Source: Prorocentrum cordatum (taxonomy: Eukaryota; Sar; Dinophyceae; Prorocentrales; Prorocentraceae). From it: DNA of 64,000 bases. A program made the translations under genes and the position numbers. The stretch is from contig CAUYUJ010018334.1 in NCBI GenBank assembly GCA_963575745.1, positions 143,761-207,760 on the forward strand. The letters run 5' to 3'. This document shows, one piece after another, positions 11,696 to 23,489 of the stretch (position 1 is its first letter; each line of letters begins with the position of its first letter). The notes under the pieces are model-generated. The model saw only the letters and a list, made by a program, of their open reading frames with translations, did no database searches and had not been told where the DNA came from.

Positions 11696-12175
11696 CGTTT
11701 CGCTCGAGACATCCTGCCGACATCCTCAGAATTCCTGCGCGCGGGGCGCGGCACGCGCGAGACATCCTCGGAATTCCTGCGAGCGGGACGTGAAAACAAA
11801 CATTTCGCCTGAGACATCCTCTGAATTCTGGACCCCCACGAGGCCCCCCACGAGGCACCCGCTCGAGACATCACCCAATTTTGCAAAACCAGCGTTTCGC
11901 TCGAGAATTCCCCAACAAATGTTGAAACAACAAGCGTTTCGCTAGAGACATCCTTTCAACATCCAAAGAAATCCTGGCAAAACAAGCGAATTAGTCGACA
12001 CATCCTCAAAATCCCTGCGCGCGGGACGCGGCACGCGCGAGACATCCTCGGAATTCCTGCGCGCGGGGCGCTTTTCCGCGTCGCGGTCAGCTCTGCAAAA
12101 CCAGCGTTTCGCTCGAGGCATCCTCAACAAATTCTGAAAAACAAGCGTTTCGCTAGGGACATCCTCAACAATTAC
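11690..12175. repeat. Module C array
   Basis: Same unit types as 7.71-8.28 kb, including CTGAATTCTGG and CGCGCGGGACGCGGCACGCG segments. Confidence 0.9.
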
Positions 12176-12249
12176 ACTACACCCGCGCTCCCAGGGCCAC
12201 GATCCCTTGTAAATTACGCAACGTCAGCGCTCCCAGGGCCACGATCCCT

Positions 12250-12465
12250 CGTAAGGGCTCCTGGGCCCTCCTGGGTCTTCCTTGGACCTCTTGGGTCCTC
12301 CTGGGCTCTCCTGGAGCCTCCTGGAGCTTCTCCTGGGCCCTCCTTGGGCGCCCTGGTGCCTCTTGGAGCCTCCTGGGTCCTCCTGGGCCCTCCTGGGCTC
12401 TCCTGGGCCCTCCTGGGCTCTCCTGGGCTCTCCTGGAGCCTCCTGGGCCCTCCTGGGCGAAGTCA
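12250..12465. repeat. 12-bp minisatellite (GGGCCCTCCTGG)
   Basis: About 17 imperfect copies of GGGCTCTCCTGG or GGGCCCTCCTGG. Gly/Pro/Arg collagen-like frames on the minus strand are artefacts of the repeat. Confidence 0.9.
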
Positions 12466-12469
12466 AGGT

Positions 12470-12800
12470 CCGAAAACACATAGGACTTGCCACATTTCTG
12501 AAATTCGGTGCCACCCCTCACGCAGGTCGGCGGGGTCAGGATCCGAAAACACAGGGGATTTGCCACATTTCTGGAATTCCGTGCCACCCCTCACGCAGAT
12601 CGGCGGGGTCAGGGTCTAAAACCAAATTGGATTTGCCACATTTCTGGAATTCCGCGCCACCCCTCGCGCAGATCGGCGGGGTCAGGGTCCAAAAACACAG
12701 GGGATTTGACACATTTCTGGTATTCCGCGCCACACCTTACGCAGATCGGCGGGGTCAGGGTCAAAAAACACAAGGGATTTCTGCTATTTCCGAACTTATG
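12470..12800. repeat. Tandem repeat of about 77 bp, four to five copies
   Basis: CAGATCGGCGGGGTCAGG recurs about every 77 bp with CACATTTCTGGAATTCCG between. It is unrelated in sequence to the 77-bp minisatellite of 42-62 kb. Confidence 0.9.
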
Positions 12801-12809
12801 CAACTTCAA

Positions 12810-13555
12810 GAATCCAAAACTCCGTTCCCAGCGCCGTTCCGGAGGCCGCGGTACCTCGTTATTTATAGAGCGAACGCGTTTACTTCGTTTTTTTTATCGT
12901 TTAAAGTCGATGTCGGAAAAAAGTGGACTTCAGTTGTAAAATATCGAGGTTTCCTTCTTAAAGGCAGTAAAATTCCAAGAGCACGATCTGCGTGAGGGGT
13001 GGCGAAAAATGGCCTTCGTCCTCACAATTGAAATCCGCCGGCCCCCTTCGACTTCGTAATTTATCGCGCAAGAATTCCGCCGGCCCCCTTCAAGTAAAAA
13101 CCGGGGGGAAGACCATCTAAAAGAGAACCCTGGGCCCAGGCCCTTTCCGGGAAAAACAAGCGTTTCGCTAGGGACATCCTCAAAAATAATTCCGCCGGCC
13201 CTCTTCCCGCATGTAATTTAACGCAGAATAGTTCCGCCGGCCCTCTTCCCGTCGATTCCGGGGGCAAACTTCTAAAAGAGAACCCTGGGACGGCGCCCTT
13301 TCCGGGAAAAAAGCCCTTCTTCCCAGCATCACAGCACACGATGGGTCAAATATTGCAGCTGCCATTTGTGGGCCAATGTCCCCTGGGACAGCCCACGCGG
13401 CGACCACAACAGGACTCGTCGCAATTGGAGGAGCTGGGTTGAGGGGTGGGTTGTCAGATATGGCGCAAGCGCGACTAGCTCGCTAGGACTAAAGCTCCCC
13501 CTGTCCCCTGGCAATGCGCCCGCATGCTCTCTCGTCTCTCGCGTAATGTAAGGAA
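12810..13555. other. Spacer with two D-type blocks
   Basis: D-like blocks at about 13030-13165 and 13190-13310 (GCCGGCC..., CTAAAAGAGAACCCTGGG, CCCTTTCCGGGAAAA) surround one C unit. The rest (12810-13030 and 13315-13555) shows no gene that I can support. Confidence 0.5.
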
Positions 13556-14395
13556 ACGACATGATGGACCCACGAACCCGGAAAGGGATATAGACATGTG
13601 GAGCATGGACACGTTTTCACGATACCCAACTGGGCAACACCTCACGAAACATCCCACGAGACACTTCACGAAACATCCCACGAGACACCTCACGAAACAT
13701 TCCACGAGACACCTCACGAAACATTCCACGAGACACCCCGCGAAACATTCCACGAGACACCCCACGAAACATTCCACGACGACAGGCAACCACTCAACCA
13801 AGGCGGTGTGGTCGTGCTGGGGAGTGGTCGTGCTGGGGTGTGGTCGTGCTGGGGGGTGGTCGTGCTGGGGGGTGGTCGTGCTGGGGGGGTGGTCGTGCTG
13901 GGGGTGGTCGTGCTGGGGCGTGGTCGTGCTGGGGCGTGGTCGTGCTGGGGCGTGGTCGTGCTGGGGTGTGGTCGTGCTGTGGTGAGGTCGTGCTGGGGTG
14001 TGGTCGTGCTGGGGTGTGGTGCTGGGGTCGTGCTGGGGTGGTCGTGCTGGGGTGGGGTCCTGCTGGGGTGTGGTCGTGCTGGGGTGTGGTCGTGCTGGGG
14101 TGGGGGTCGTGCTGCTGGGGTGGGGTCGTGCTGGGGCTGTGGTCGTCGTGCTGGGGTGTGGTCGTGCTGGTCGTGCTGTGGGGTCGTGCTGGGGTGGGGG
14201 TCGTAGGTCGTGCTGGGGTGTGGTCGTGCTGGTGCTGGGGTGTGGTCGTGCTGGGGTGTGGTCGTGCTGGGGCGTGGTCGTGCTGGGGGGTGGTCGTGCC
14301 GGGGGCGTGGTCGTGCTGGGGCGTGGTCGTGCTGGGCGTGGTCGTGCTGGGGTGTGGTCATGCTGGGGGTGTGGTCGTGCTGAGGTGTCCCGCAC
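13556..14395. repeat. Composite satellite, modules E and F, copy 1
   Basis: Opens GACATGATGGACCCACGAAC. Module E (to about 13785) repeats CACGAAACATTCCACGAGAC. Module F repeats GTGTGGTCGTGCTGGG, a unit of about 16 bp. The copy ends at CCGCACCCTGTGATTTATCG. The Thr/Pro/Arg and Gly/Trp/Val frames are artefacts. Confidence 0.95.
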
Positions 14396-14600
14396 CCTGT
14401 GATTTATCGATCGGGATTTCAAAAACAAGCGTTTCGCCTGAGACATCCTCAAATTTTAATCCGCCGGCCTCCTTCGACCTCGATATTTATCAGGGAAAAA
14501 ATCCGCCGGCCTCCTTCAAGTTGGCACCGGGGGACAGGTTTACCAACTAAAAGAGAACCCTGGGCCGGCGCCCTTTCCGGGAATAAAAAAACCGCCTCCC
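14390..14600. repeat. Module D block after E/F copy 1
   Basis: CCTGTGATTTATCGATCGGG, one C unit, two CCGCCGGCCTCCTTC units, CTAAAAGAGAACCCTGGGCC and CCCTTTCCGGG. Similar blocks lie at 16.31-16.49, 17.84-18.03 and 19.04-19.23 kb. From 14600 to 14890 I see no gene. Confidence 0.9.
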
Positions 14601-14894
14601 CCCCCCCCCGGACCCCCCAAAATGATTGAGTGGGGCGGACTAATAGAATTCAGCCGCCGGAAACTGTTTTTTTAAATCGTCCGCCCCCCGGCGTTTGCTT
14701 TTGCCCCGTTGGGGGCACTGATTTTCTATTCGTTCTCCTTTGCTCGCTTGATCATCCGCGGCCGCGGGGGGAGGATTGCGGAGGGGGGACGGGGTAATTA
14801 GGGAAGGGGTTTTCGAAGAGGCGCTTGATCACCCTCGTCCTTGCGGACGGCCGCCGGTCGTCCTTGCGGACGGCCGCGGCGATTGGGAGGTGGG

Positions 14895-15005
14895 GGATGA
14901 GGAGGAGGAGGAGGAGGAGGAGGAGGAGGAGGAGGAGGAGGAGGAGGAGGAGGAGGAGGAGGAGGAGGAGGAGGAGGAGAGGAGGAGGAGAGGAGGAGGA
15001 GGAAG
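14895..15005. repeat. (GGA)n trinucleotide tract
   Basis: Long GAG/GGA run. The following 15005-15215 is C-rich with no gene seen. Confidence 0.95.
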
Positions 15006-15217
15006 GAGGGGGGAGGACAGGCTAGGTGCGCTCGCGTTGTATATGACAGCCTCCCCCTCTCTCCCATCCCTTACCATGCCCCCCCTGCCCCCCCCTGGCC
15101 TTCCAGGCAACCCGGAATTGTCAGCCCCCCGTCTGCCTGCCCTGCCCCCCCGCTATTGCGGGGGCGAGGAGGCCCGCGAAACATTTGTTTTAATCGTCCG
15201 CCCCAAAAAGTTTTTTG

Positions 15218-15246
15218 TTATATTTTTATATATATATATATATGTA

Positions 15247-15283
<37 letters not shown>

Positions 15284-15298
15284 TTTTATATATATAAC
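15218..15298. repeat. (TA)n microsatellite
   Basis: TA dinucleotide run with short T interruptions, ending directly at the next E module. Confidence 0.95.
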
Positions 15299-16310
15299 AT
15301 GATGGACCCACGAAGCCGGAAAAGGGATATAGACATGTGCAGCATGGTCACGTTTTCACGATATCCAATTGGGCGACGCCTCACGAAACATCCCACGAGA
15401 CACCCCGCGAAACATCCCAGGAGACACCTCACGAAACAACCCACGAGACACCTCACGAAACATTCCACGAGACACCCCGTGAAACATTCCACGAGACACC
15501 CCACGAACAGGCAACCACTCAACCAGACACCCCACGAAACATTCCACGGGGGTGCGACTGGGTGTGGTCGTGCTGGGGTGTGGTCGTGCTGGAGTATGGT
15601 CGTGTTGGGGTGTGGTCGTGCTGGGGTGTGGTCGTGCTGGGGGGTGGTCGTGCTGGGGGGTGGTCGTGCTAGGGGGGTGGTCGTGCTGGGGGGTGGTCGT
15701 GCTGGGGCGTGGTCGTGCTGGGGCGTGGTCGTGCTGGGGCGTGGTCGTGCTGGGGTGTGGTCGTGCTGTGGTGAGGTCGTGCTGGGGTGCGGTCGTGCTG
15801 GGGTGTGGTCTTGCTGGGGTGGGGTCGTGCTGGGGTGTGGTCGTGCTGGGGTGGTCGTGCTGGGGGGTGGTCGTGCTGTGGTGGGGTCGTGCTGGGGTGG
15901 GGTCGTGCTGGGGTGTGGTCGTGCTGGGGTGTGGTCGTGCTGGGGTGTGGTCGTGCTAGGGTGGGGTCGTGCTGGGGTGGGGTCGTGCTGGGGTGTGGTC
16001 GTGCTGGGGTGTGGTCGTGCTGGGGTGTGGTCGTGCTGGGGCGTGGTCGTGCTGGGGTGGGGTCGTGCTGGGGTGGGGTCGTGCTGGGGTGTGGTCGTGC
16101 TGGGGTGGTCCGCACCCTGTGATTTATCGATCGGGTCGTGCTGGGGTGTGGTCGTGCTGGGGTGTGGTCGTGCTGGGGTGTGGTCGTGCTGGGGTGTGGT
16201 CGTGCTGGGGTGTGGTCGTGCTGGGGCGTGGTCGTGCTGGGGCGTGTCGTGCTGGGGTGTGGTCGTGCTGGGATGTGGTCGTGCTGAGGTGGCCCGCACC
16301 CTGTGATTAT
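15297..16310. repeat. Composite satellite, modules E and F, copy 2
   Basis: Starts with ACATGATGGACCCACGAAGC. E runs to about 15550, then F to about 16290, interrupted at about 16108-16135 by GCACCCTGTGATTTATCGAT. That tag otherwise marks the end of F. Confidence 0.95.
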
Positions 16311-16490
16311 CGATCGGGATTTCAAAAACAAGCGTTTCGCCTGAGACATCCTCAAATTTTAATCCGCCGGCCTCCTTCGACCTCGATATTTATCAGGGAA
16401 AGAATCCGCCGGCCTCCTTCAAGTTGGGCACGGGGGGATATGTTTACATACTAAAAGAGAACCCTGGGCCTACGCCCTTTCCGGGAACAT
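16310..16490. repeat. Module D block after E/F copy 2
   Basis: Same order as the 14.39-14.60 kb block. It ends in CCCTTTCCGGGAACATGATG, which forms the D-E stem-loop junction. Confidence 0.9.
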
Positions 16491-17429
16491 GATGGACCCA
16501 CGAACCCGGAAAGGGATAAGACATGTGCAGCATGGTCACGTTTTCACGATACCCAACTGGGCGACATCTCACGAAACATCCCACGAGACACCCCGCGAAA
16601 CATCCCACGAGACACCTCACGAAACATTCCGCGAGACACCTCACGAAACATTCCAGGAGACACCCCGCGAAACATTCCACGAGACACCCCACGAAACATT
16701 CCACTACGACAGGCAACCACTCAACCAAGGCGGTGTGGTCGTGCTGGGGAGTGGTCGTGCTGGGGTGTGGTCGTGCTGGGGGGTGGTCGTGCTGGGGAGT
16801 GGTCGTGCTGGGGGGGTGGTCGTGCTGGGAGGTGGTCGTGCTGGGGCGTGGTCGTGCTGGGGCGTGGTCGTGCTGGAGTGTGGTCGTGCTGTGGTGAGGT
16901 CGTGCTGGGGTGTGGTCGTGCTGGGGTGTGGTCTTGCTGGGGTAGGGTCGTGCTGGGGTCGGGTCGTGCTGGGGTGTGGTCGTGCTGGGGTATGGTCGTG
17001 CTGGGGTGGGGTCGTGCTGGGGTGGGGTCGTGCTGGGGTCTGGTCGTGCTGGGGTGTGGTCGTGCGGGGGTATGGTCGTGCTAGGGTGGGGTCGTGCTGG
17101 GGTGGGGTCGTGCTGGGGTGGGGTCGTGCTGGGGTGTGGTCGTGCTGGGGTGTGGTCGTGCTGGGGCGTGGTCGTGCTGGGGGGATGGTCGTGCTGGGGT
17201 GGGGTCGTGCTGGGGTGTGGTCGTGCTGGGGTGGTCCGCACCCTGTGATTCATCGATCGGGTCGTGCTGGGGTGTGGTCGTGGCGGGGTGTGATCGTGGT
17301 GGTGTGTGGTCGTGTTGGGGTGTGGTCGTGCTGGGGTGTGGTCGTGCTGGGGTGTGGTCGTGCTGGGGTGTGGTCGTGCTGGGGCGTGGTCGTGCTGGGG
17401 TGTGGTCGTGCTGGGGTGTGGTCGTGCTG
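16487..17429. repeat. Composite satellite, modules E and F, copy 3 (truncated by assembly gap)
   Basis: Module E to about 16725, then module F. It includes the internal GCACCCTGTGATTCATCGAT tag near 17240, and runs into the N gap. Confidence 0.95.
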
Positions 17430-17529
17430 NNNNNNNNNNNNNNNNNNNNNNNNNNNNNNNNNNNNNNNNNNNNNNNNNNNNNNNNNNNNNNNNNNNNNNN
17501 NNNNNNNNNNNNNNNNNNNNNNNNNNNNN
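17430..17529. other. Assembly gap (100 N)
   Basis: Exactly 100 Ns inside module F. Module C sequence is on the far side. The true length is unknown and array lengths next to it should not be trusted. Confidence 1.
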
Positions 17530-18035
17530 CGCGTCGCTGTCGGCTCTGCAAAACCAGCGTTTCGCTCGAGACATCCTCAACAAATTCTGAAAACAAGCGT
17601 TTCGCTCGAGACATCCCCAACTCTGCAAAACCAGCGTTTCGCTCGAGACATCCTCAACAAATTCTGAAAAACAAGCGTTTCGCTCGAGACATCCTCAAAA
17701 TTTAATTCGCCGGCCTCCTTCGACCTCGTTATTTATCAGGGAAAAAATTCGCCGGCCTCCCTCAAGCAGGCACCGGGGGACAGGTTTACCTACTAAAAGA
17801 GAACCCTGGGCCCAGGCCCTTTCCGGGAAAAAGTGGCCCGCACCCTGTGATTTATCGATCGGGATTTCAAAAACAAGCGTTTCGCTCGAGACATCCTCAA
17901 ATTTTAATTCGCCGGCCTCCTTCGACCTCGTTATTTATCAGGGAAAAAATTCGCCGGCCTCCCTCAAGTTGGCACCGGGGGACAGGTTTACCTACTAAAA
18001 GAGAACCCTGGGCCAATGCCCTTTCCGGGAAAAAC
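17530..18035. repeat. Module C units followed by two D blocks
   Basis: C units to about 17700. D blocks at about 17700-17832 and 17840-18030, each with TCGCCGGCCTCC and CTAAAAGAGAACCCTGGGCC. Confidence 0.9.
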
Positions 18036-19040
18036 ATGATGGACCCACGAACCCGGAAAGGGATATAGACATGTGGAGCATGGACACGTTTTCACGATAC
18101 CCAACTGGGCAACACCTCACGAAACATCCCACGAGACACTTCACAAAACATCCCACGAGACACCTCACGAAACATTCCACGAGACACCTCACGAAACATT
18201 CCACGAGACACCCCGCGAAACATTCCACGAGGCACCCCACGAAACATTCCACGACGACAGGCAACCACTCAACCAAGGCGGTGTGGTCGTGCTGGGGAGT
18301 GGTCGTGCTGGGGTGTGGTCGTGCTGGGGGGTGGTCGTGCTGGGGGGTGGTCGTGATGGGGGGGTGGTCGTGCTGGGAGGTGTCGTGAGGGCTGGCGTGG
18401 TCGTGCTGGGGCAAAAATCATGTGGTCGTGCTGGGGCGTGGTCGTGCTGGGGCGTGGTCGTGCTGGGGTGTGGTCGTGCTGTGGTGAGGTCGTGCTGGGG
18501 TGTGGTCGTGCTGGGGTGTGGTCTTGCTGGGGTAGGGTCGTGCTGGGGTCGGGTCGTGCTGGGGTGTGGTCGTGCTGGGGTATGGTCGTGCTGGGGTGGG
18601 GTCGTGCTTGGGTGGGGTCGTGCTGGGGTGTGGTCGTTCTGGGGTGTGATCGTGCTGGGGTGTGGTCGTGCTAGGGTGGGGTCGTGCTGGGGTGGGGTCG
18701 TGCTGGGGTGTGGTCGTGCTGGGGTGTGGTCGTGCTGGGGTGTGGTCGTGCTGGGGCGTGGTCGTGCTGGGGTGGGGTCGTGCTGGGGTGGGGTCGTGCT
18801 GGGGTGTGGTCGTGCTGGGGTGGTCCGCACCCTGTGATTTATCGATCGGGTCGTGCTGGGGTGTGGTCGTGCTGGTGCTGGGGTGTGGTCGTGCTGGGGT
18901 GTGGTCGTGCTGGGGTGTGGTCGTGCTGGGGTGTGGTCGTGCTGGGGTGTGGTCGTGCTGGGGCGTGGTCGTGCTGGGCGTGGTCGTGCTGGGGTGTGGT
19001 CATGCTGGGGGTGTGGTCGTGCTGAGGTGTCCCGCACCCT
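18034..19040. repeat. Composite satellite, modules E and F, copy 4
   Basis: Nearly the same as copy 1 at its start (ACATGATGGACCCACGAACC, CATGTGGAGCATGGACACG) and end (GGTGTCCCGCACCCTG). The middle is closer to copy 3, which suggests a mosaic array. Confidence 0.95.
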
Positions 19041-19230
19041 GTGATTTATCGATCGGGATTTCAAAAACAAGCGTTTCGCCTGAGACATCCTCAAATTTTA
19101 ATCCGCCGGCCTCCTTCGACCTCGATATTTATCAGGGAAAAAATCCGCCGGCCTCCTTCAAGTTGGCACCGGGGGACAGGTTTACCAACTAAAAGAGAAC
19201 CCTGGGCCGGCGCCCTTTCCGGGAACAATT
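19040..19230. repeat. Module D block after E/F copy 4
   Basis: Almost identical to 14.40-14.58 kb, including GACAGGTTTACCAACTAAAA. It is the last D block of the first satellite domain. Confidence 0.9.
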
Positions 19231-20535
19231 CGTTTCCTTCCATTACGTGTTGCATTTCAGGCGCACGTGTTTCCACAGCTTTGTATATTGCATGTCTTCT
19301 TTTTCCATTGGGGCGTCTTCGACTGTCAAAGGATGGTGCTCCCGCTGAGACGTTGGCTACAATTCAGGGTCGGTGTTTTGCTCCTGCCATTTAGAGTGGC
19401 GCTCTCGCCCCAGCGCGGCCCACGCTTCTGGACCCGATGCTTTCCTCGTCGTTGCTGTCCCTCTCCGTTCTCCCCTCTCCGCCTTCTACTGTTCCTGCTG
19501 CTTCTCCTCCTTGCGTTTTTCCTCATTTTCGATCGCTCCTCCCCTTCCTCCCTTCTCCTCCCCATCGTCCTCCCCCTCCACCTTTCTCATCCTGTTTCCC
19601 TCCCAGCCGCCACACCCGGCCTCTCTCGCGTCCTCTTGCTCATCTTTCTCATCCTCCTCTTTTCATCATGCCCTCTCTGTCACCCTTTTCCTTTTCCTCC
19701 GCTCCTCGCCCTGACCCTCTCGCTCCTCCCTCTCCTCCCGCTGCGTCTTCGCTTGCTGCTCCGTCTCCTGCTCTCGCGCCCCATCTCCACCGTGCTGCGC
19801 CCCCGTTCCAGTGCTCCCTACTCCACGACCTCGGGCCGCCCTCTGCCTTCTCCCCTTCTTTCGTTCTCGAGTGTGCAAAGAAACCTTCCCGGCTCCACAG
19901 CAAACTACAGTCGAGCATCTGATCAAGAGACCTCTGCCCGAAAAGCTGGGCCCGCGTTTCTGAATCAACTTGCCAGAACGCTGGCCCAGTTTCTTGAGCA
20001 CATTCGCCTCTCCAGCGTCAACAACAGACATTGGCCCAGACTTGTTTGAAGAAGCTTCGAGGTACTCAGCCCAGATTTCTTCAAATCGGAGTGAGGGGAC
20101 CGAACGGTCAGTTGTTGTTGAACTCTCACTACTGAAGAATAATTCTTGTTGATCCCCTCCAGTGACCATTGTGTGTTTCCAATTGAAGTGCTTCCCCTGG
20201 GGCTCGCAAGTTGTTTTTTATCCGGGAAAGTCACTGGGCTCAAACTGCGCCCCTGGCGCCCAGGTTACAACAACAACGGCTCCCGCCATCGCCTTCCTCA
20301 CACTTTAGCCAGGACCCTTGATCCCGCCTGAGGATTCTTCGTATTTTATTCAGGAATCGCGCTCTCGCTGGGGACTTCCTCACGCTCTCGCTGGAGACTC
20401 GCTTGCAATTTACTCAAAAATCGCACGTTTGAATTGGAATTTCCCGCAATGTACTCAAGCGCCGCGCTCCCGACACTTAGGCACCCAGGAGTCGCGCTCA
20501 CGCTTAGGACTCCCTCACAGCTTACTTAGCAATCG
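19230..20535. other. Pyrimidine-rich spacer, no assigned gene
   Basis: 19440-19860 is strongly CT-rich. 19890-20170 has open, mixed-composition frames on both strands that could be an exon. The two strands are equally plausible and nothing is recognisable, so I leave it unassigned. Confidence 0.3.
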
Positions 20536-20539
20536 GGAT

Positions 20540-21010
20540 CTCGCTGCCGTTGCAGCCCTTCGTGGCCCCCTCGCTACCCTTCGTGGACCCGTTGCAGCCC
20601 GTCGTGGCCCCCTCGCTGCCCTTCGTGGCCCCGTTGTAGCCCTTCGTGGCCCCCTCGCTGCCCTTCGTGGCCCCGTTGCCCCTTCGTGGCCCCCTCGCTG
20701 CCCTCAGTGGCCCCGTCCTTGCTTTCTGCGGTCCAATCTACGTATGCTCTTCGGGGACCCCGCTCGTTCGTGCCCGTCGTGGCCCAGTGCGCATGCCCTT
20801 CGTGGCCCCGCTGTCGCTCTTTGTGGCCCCCTCGCTGCCTTGCGTGGCCCCCTCGCTGCCCTCAGTGGCCCCGTCCTTGCCCTCTGTGGCCCCGCATTAT
20901 CTGCCCTTCGTGGCCCCCGCTCGTTCGCGCCCTTCGTGGCCCAATACGCATGCCCTTCGTGGTCCCGCTGTCGCCCTCAGTGGCCCCCTTCCTGCCCTTC
21001 GTGGCCCCGC
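20540..21010. repeat. 18-21-bp minisatellite (CCCTTCGTGGCCCCCTCGCTG)
   Basis: About 25 imperfect CCCTTCGTGGCCCC units. Pro/Val/Ala repeats in the frames are artefacts. Confidence 0.9.
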
Positions 21011-21046
21011 TGTCGTTCTCGCTCTCGCTCTCGCTCTCGCTTTCGC

Positions 21047-21078
<32 letters not shown>

Positions 21079-21083
21079 GCGCT

Positions 21084-21118
<35 letters not shown>

Positions 21119-21120
21119 GG
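21010..21120. repeat. CTCGCT hexamers and (CGT)n tract
   Basis: Short CTCTCG-type run followed by a CGT trinucleotide tract. Confidence 0.9.
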
Positions 21121-21307
21121 TCGGTCCCCTGTCCGTCCCTTTTTGGGGTCGGCTTGCCTCTGATCAGCGCTGCCGCTGGCCAGGCCGACGGTCTGCGGCC
21201 GCCCCGCCGCTTGCCGGGGCCCGGCCTGCAGGAAAGGCACGCGAACAGATAAGAAACAACATTATCCCAGTGCGACCCTACCCAGGAGTTGGAGCATTTA
21301 GGAAAGC

Positions 21308-21675
21308 AACATCTACATCTACACCGACAGCTACATTTACATCTACACCTGCATCTACATCTACATCAACATCAACAGCGAGACTCACATCTACATCTAC
21401 ACCTACACCTACACCTACATCGACATCTACATCTACACCTACATCCACATCCACACCTACACCTGCACCTACATCTACATCTACATCTACATCTACATCT
21501 ACATCTACATCTACATCTACATCTACATCTACATCTACATCTACATCTACATCTACATCTACATCTACAGCTACAGCTACATCTACATCTACATCTACAT
21601 CTACATCTGCATCTGCATCTGCATCTGCATCTGCATCTGCATCTACATCTACATCTACATCTACATCTACATCGC
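21308..21675. repeat. (ACATCT)n hexanucleotide satellite
   Basis: About 60 ACATCT units with ACACCT and GCATCT variants. Thr/Ser and His/Leu frames are artefacts. Confidence 0.95.
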
Positions 21676-21679
21676 GCTG

Positions 21680-22500
21680 TGCTATGCTAAGCTAAACTGT
21701 GCTATGCTATGCTATGCTATGCTGCGCTTTGCTTTATCTTGCTATGCTGTGCACCCAGCGACAGCAGGCTGTTCAGCACTGCTCGCGGCTCCTGAATTTT
21801 CTGCAGGCTGTTCAGCACTGCTTGCACTAGGTTCAACACTGCTCGCGTCTCCTGCAAGAGCTGCAGGCTGTTCAGCACTGCTCGCGGCTCGTACAAGAGC
21901 TGCAGGCTGTTCAGCACTGCTTGCAACAGCTGCAGGCTGTTCAGCACTGCTCGCGGCTCCTGCAAGAGGTGCAGGCTGTTCAGCACTGCAGGTCCGGCTT
22001 TGCGTTGCTTGTGCTTTGTTTTGCTGTTGCTGCTGTTGCTTTGCCTGTGCTTTGCTGCTATGCTATGCTATGCTGCGCTATGCTATGCTATGCTCTGCTA
22101 GGGTACGCTCGGCTGCGCTGTGTTATGGTAGGCTATGCTATGCTATGTTATACTATGCTGCGGTATGCTATGGTATGCTATGTTATGCTGCGCTATGCTA
22201 TGCTATGCTATGCTATGCTGCTCTATGCTATGCTATGCTATGCTATGATATGCAATGCTGCGCAATGCTGTGCTATGCTATGCTATGCTATGCTATGTTG
22301 TGCTATGCTATGCTGCGCTATGCTATGCTATGCCATGCTATGCTGTGTTATGCTATGCTATACTGCGCTGTGCTATGCTAAGCAATACTCTGCTATCCAA
22401 TGCTATGCGATGCTGCGCTGTGATCTGCTATGTTATGCTATGCTATGCTATGCCGAACTATGCTATGCAATGTTATGCCGTGCTTGGCTATGCTGTGCTG
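21680..22500. repeat. (GCTAT)n pentanucleotide satellite with an internal minisatellite
   Basis: GCTAT runs on both sides of a 40-bp-class minisatellite (about 21765-21990) built on GCAGGCTGTTCAGCACTGCT. Degenerate units such as GCTGC and GCTGT become common towards the right. Confidence 0.95.
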
Positions 22501-22785
22501 TGCTAAGCTCAGCTAGGCTAAGCTAAGCTAAGCTACGCTAAGCTAAGGTAGGTTAGACTAAGTTAAGCTAAGCTAAGCCAAGCTAAGCTAAGCTAAGCTA
22601 AGCTAAGCTAGGCTAATATGAGATAGGCTAAGCTAAGCTAAGCTAAGGTAAGGTAAGCTAAGCGAAGCTAAGCTAGGCTAGGCACAGCTAAGCTAAGCTA
22701 AGCTAAGCTTAGATGGGATAAGCTAAGCTAAGCTAAGCTAAGCTAAGCTAAGTTTAGCTAAGCTTAGCTAAGCTAAGCTAAGCTA
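22495..22785. repeat. (GCTAA)n pentanucleotide satellite
   Basis: The repeat switches from GCTAT to GCTAA around 22500 and continues to about 22785 with few variants. Confidence 0.95.
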
Positions 22786-22934
22786 AACTGGGCGAGCCCA
22801 GGGGGCGCAATCGGGGGAACCGCGGGGCGGATACTTGGGGAACCGCCCGGGGCGCTTTCCACTGCCCGGCCCCTTCAAGCCCAGAGAGCAAGAACCCTTC
22901 TAGGCAGAGCCTAGGTAGGGAATTATTAACAGGA

Positions 22935-22961
22935 TTGTAGTAGTAGTAGTAGTAGTAGTAG

Positions 22962-23006
<45 letters not shown>

Positions 23007-23300
23007 GAGTAGTAGTAGTAGTAGTAGTTGTTGTTGTTGTTGTTGTTGTGGTTGTTGCGTTTGTTGTTTGTTGTGTGTTGTCGTCGTCCCCCCCGCGGCC
23101 CCTGCCCGCGACCCGCCCGCGACCCGGCCCGCGACCCACCCGCGACCCGCCCGCGACCCACCCACGACCCACCCGGCGACCCACCCGCGATCCACCCCCG
23201 ATTCACCGCGCGACCCGCCCGTGACCCACCTGCGACCTATCCGCGACCCACCCCGCGACCCACCCACATTGCTTGAACGAACAAGTCGGCGCCTGCGTCG
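22935..23300. repeat. (TAG)n-(TTG)n tract plus 10-bp GCGACCCACC minisatellite element
   Basis: TAG repeats, then TTG repeats, then about 18 GCGACCCGCC-like units, then ACATTGCTTGAACGAACA...CGGCGCCTGCG. The same order occurs inverted at 46.89-47.07 kb. A looser version (TTG tract, then GCGACCC-like units) lies at 35.90-36.30 kb. Confidence 0.8.
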
Positions 23301-23489
23301 GGATCGTTGCATAATCTGGAAAGATTAAGCGCTTGCGGCGGGCTTCTTCAGAGCTTCGCAGACTGCCGACGTCCCCGCCGACTCTTAACTCTTATCCGCA
23401 ACTACGGGGGCACTACGTTAAAAAAGGGCCTTCGGCCCATCCTGCCACCGTGCTTGGGTTGTGTGCATGAAGCCTATTGGATGTTGGTT

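Noticed and set aside
12177-12514. Collagen-like Gly-Pro-x frames
   Set aside because: Produced by the 12-bp GGGCCCTCCTGG minisatellite.
13475-19094. Long Thr/Pro/Arg- and Gly/Trp/Val-rich open frames on both strands
   Set aside because: They are translations of the 16-bp module F and of module E. All frames stay open because the repeat lacks stops.
19890-20170. Possible exon next to a pyrimidine tract
   Set aside because: Both strands are open with equally plausible composition, and I could not choose a strand or name a product.
21305-21690. Poly-His/Leu and Thr/Ser frames
   Set aside because: Translations of the ACATCT hexamer satellite.
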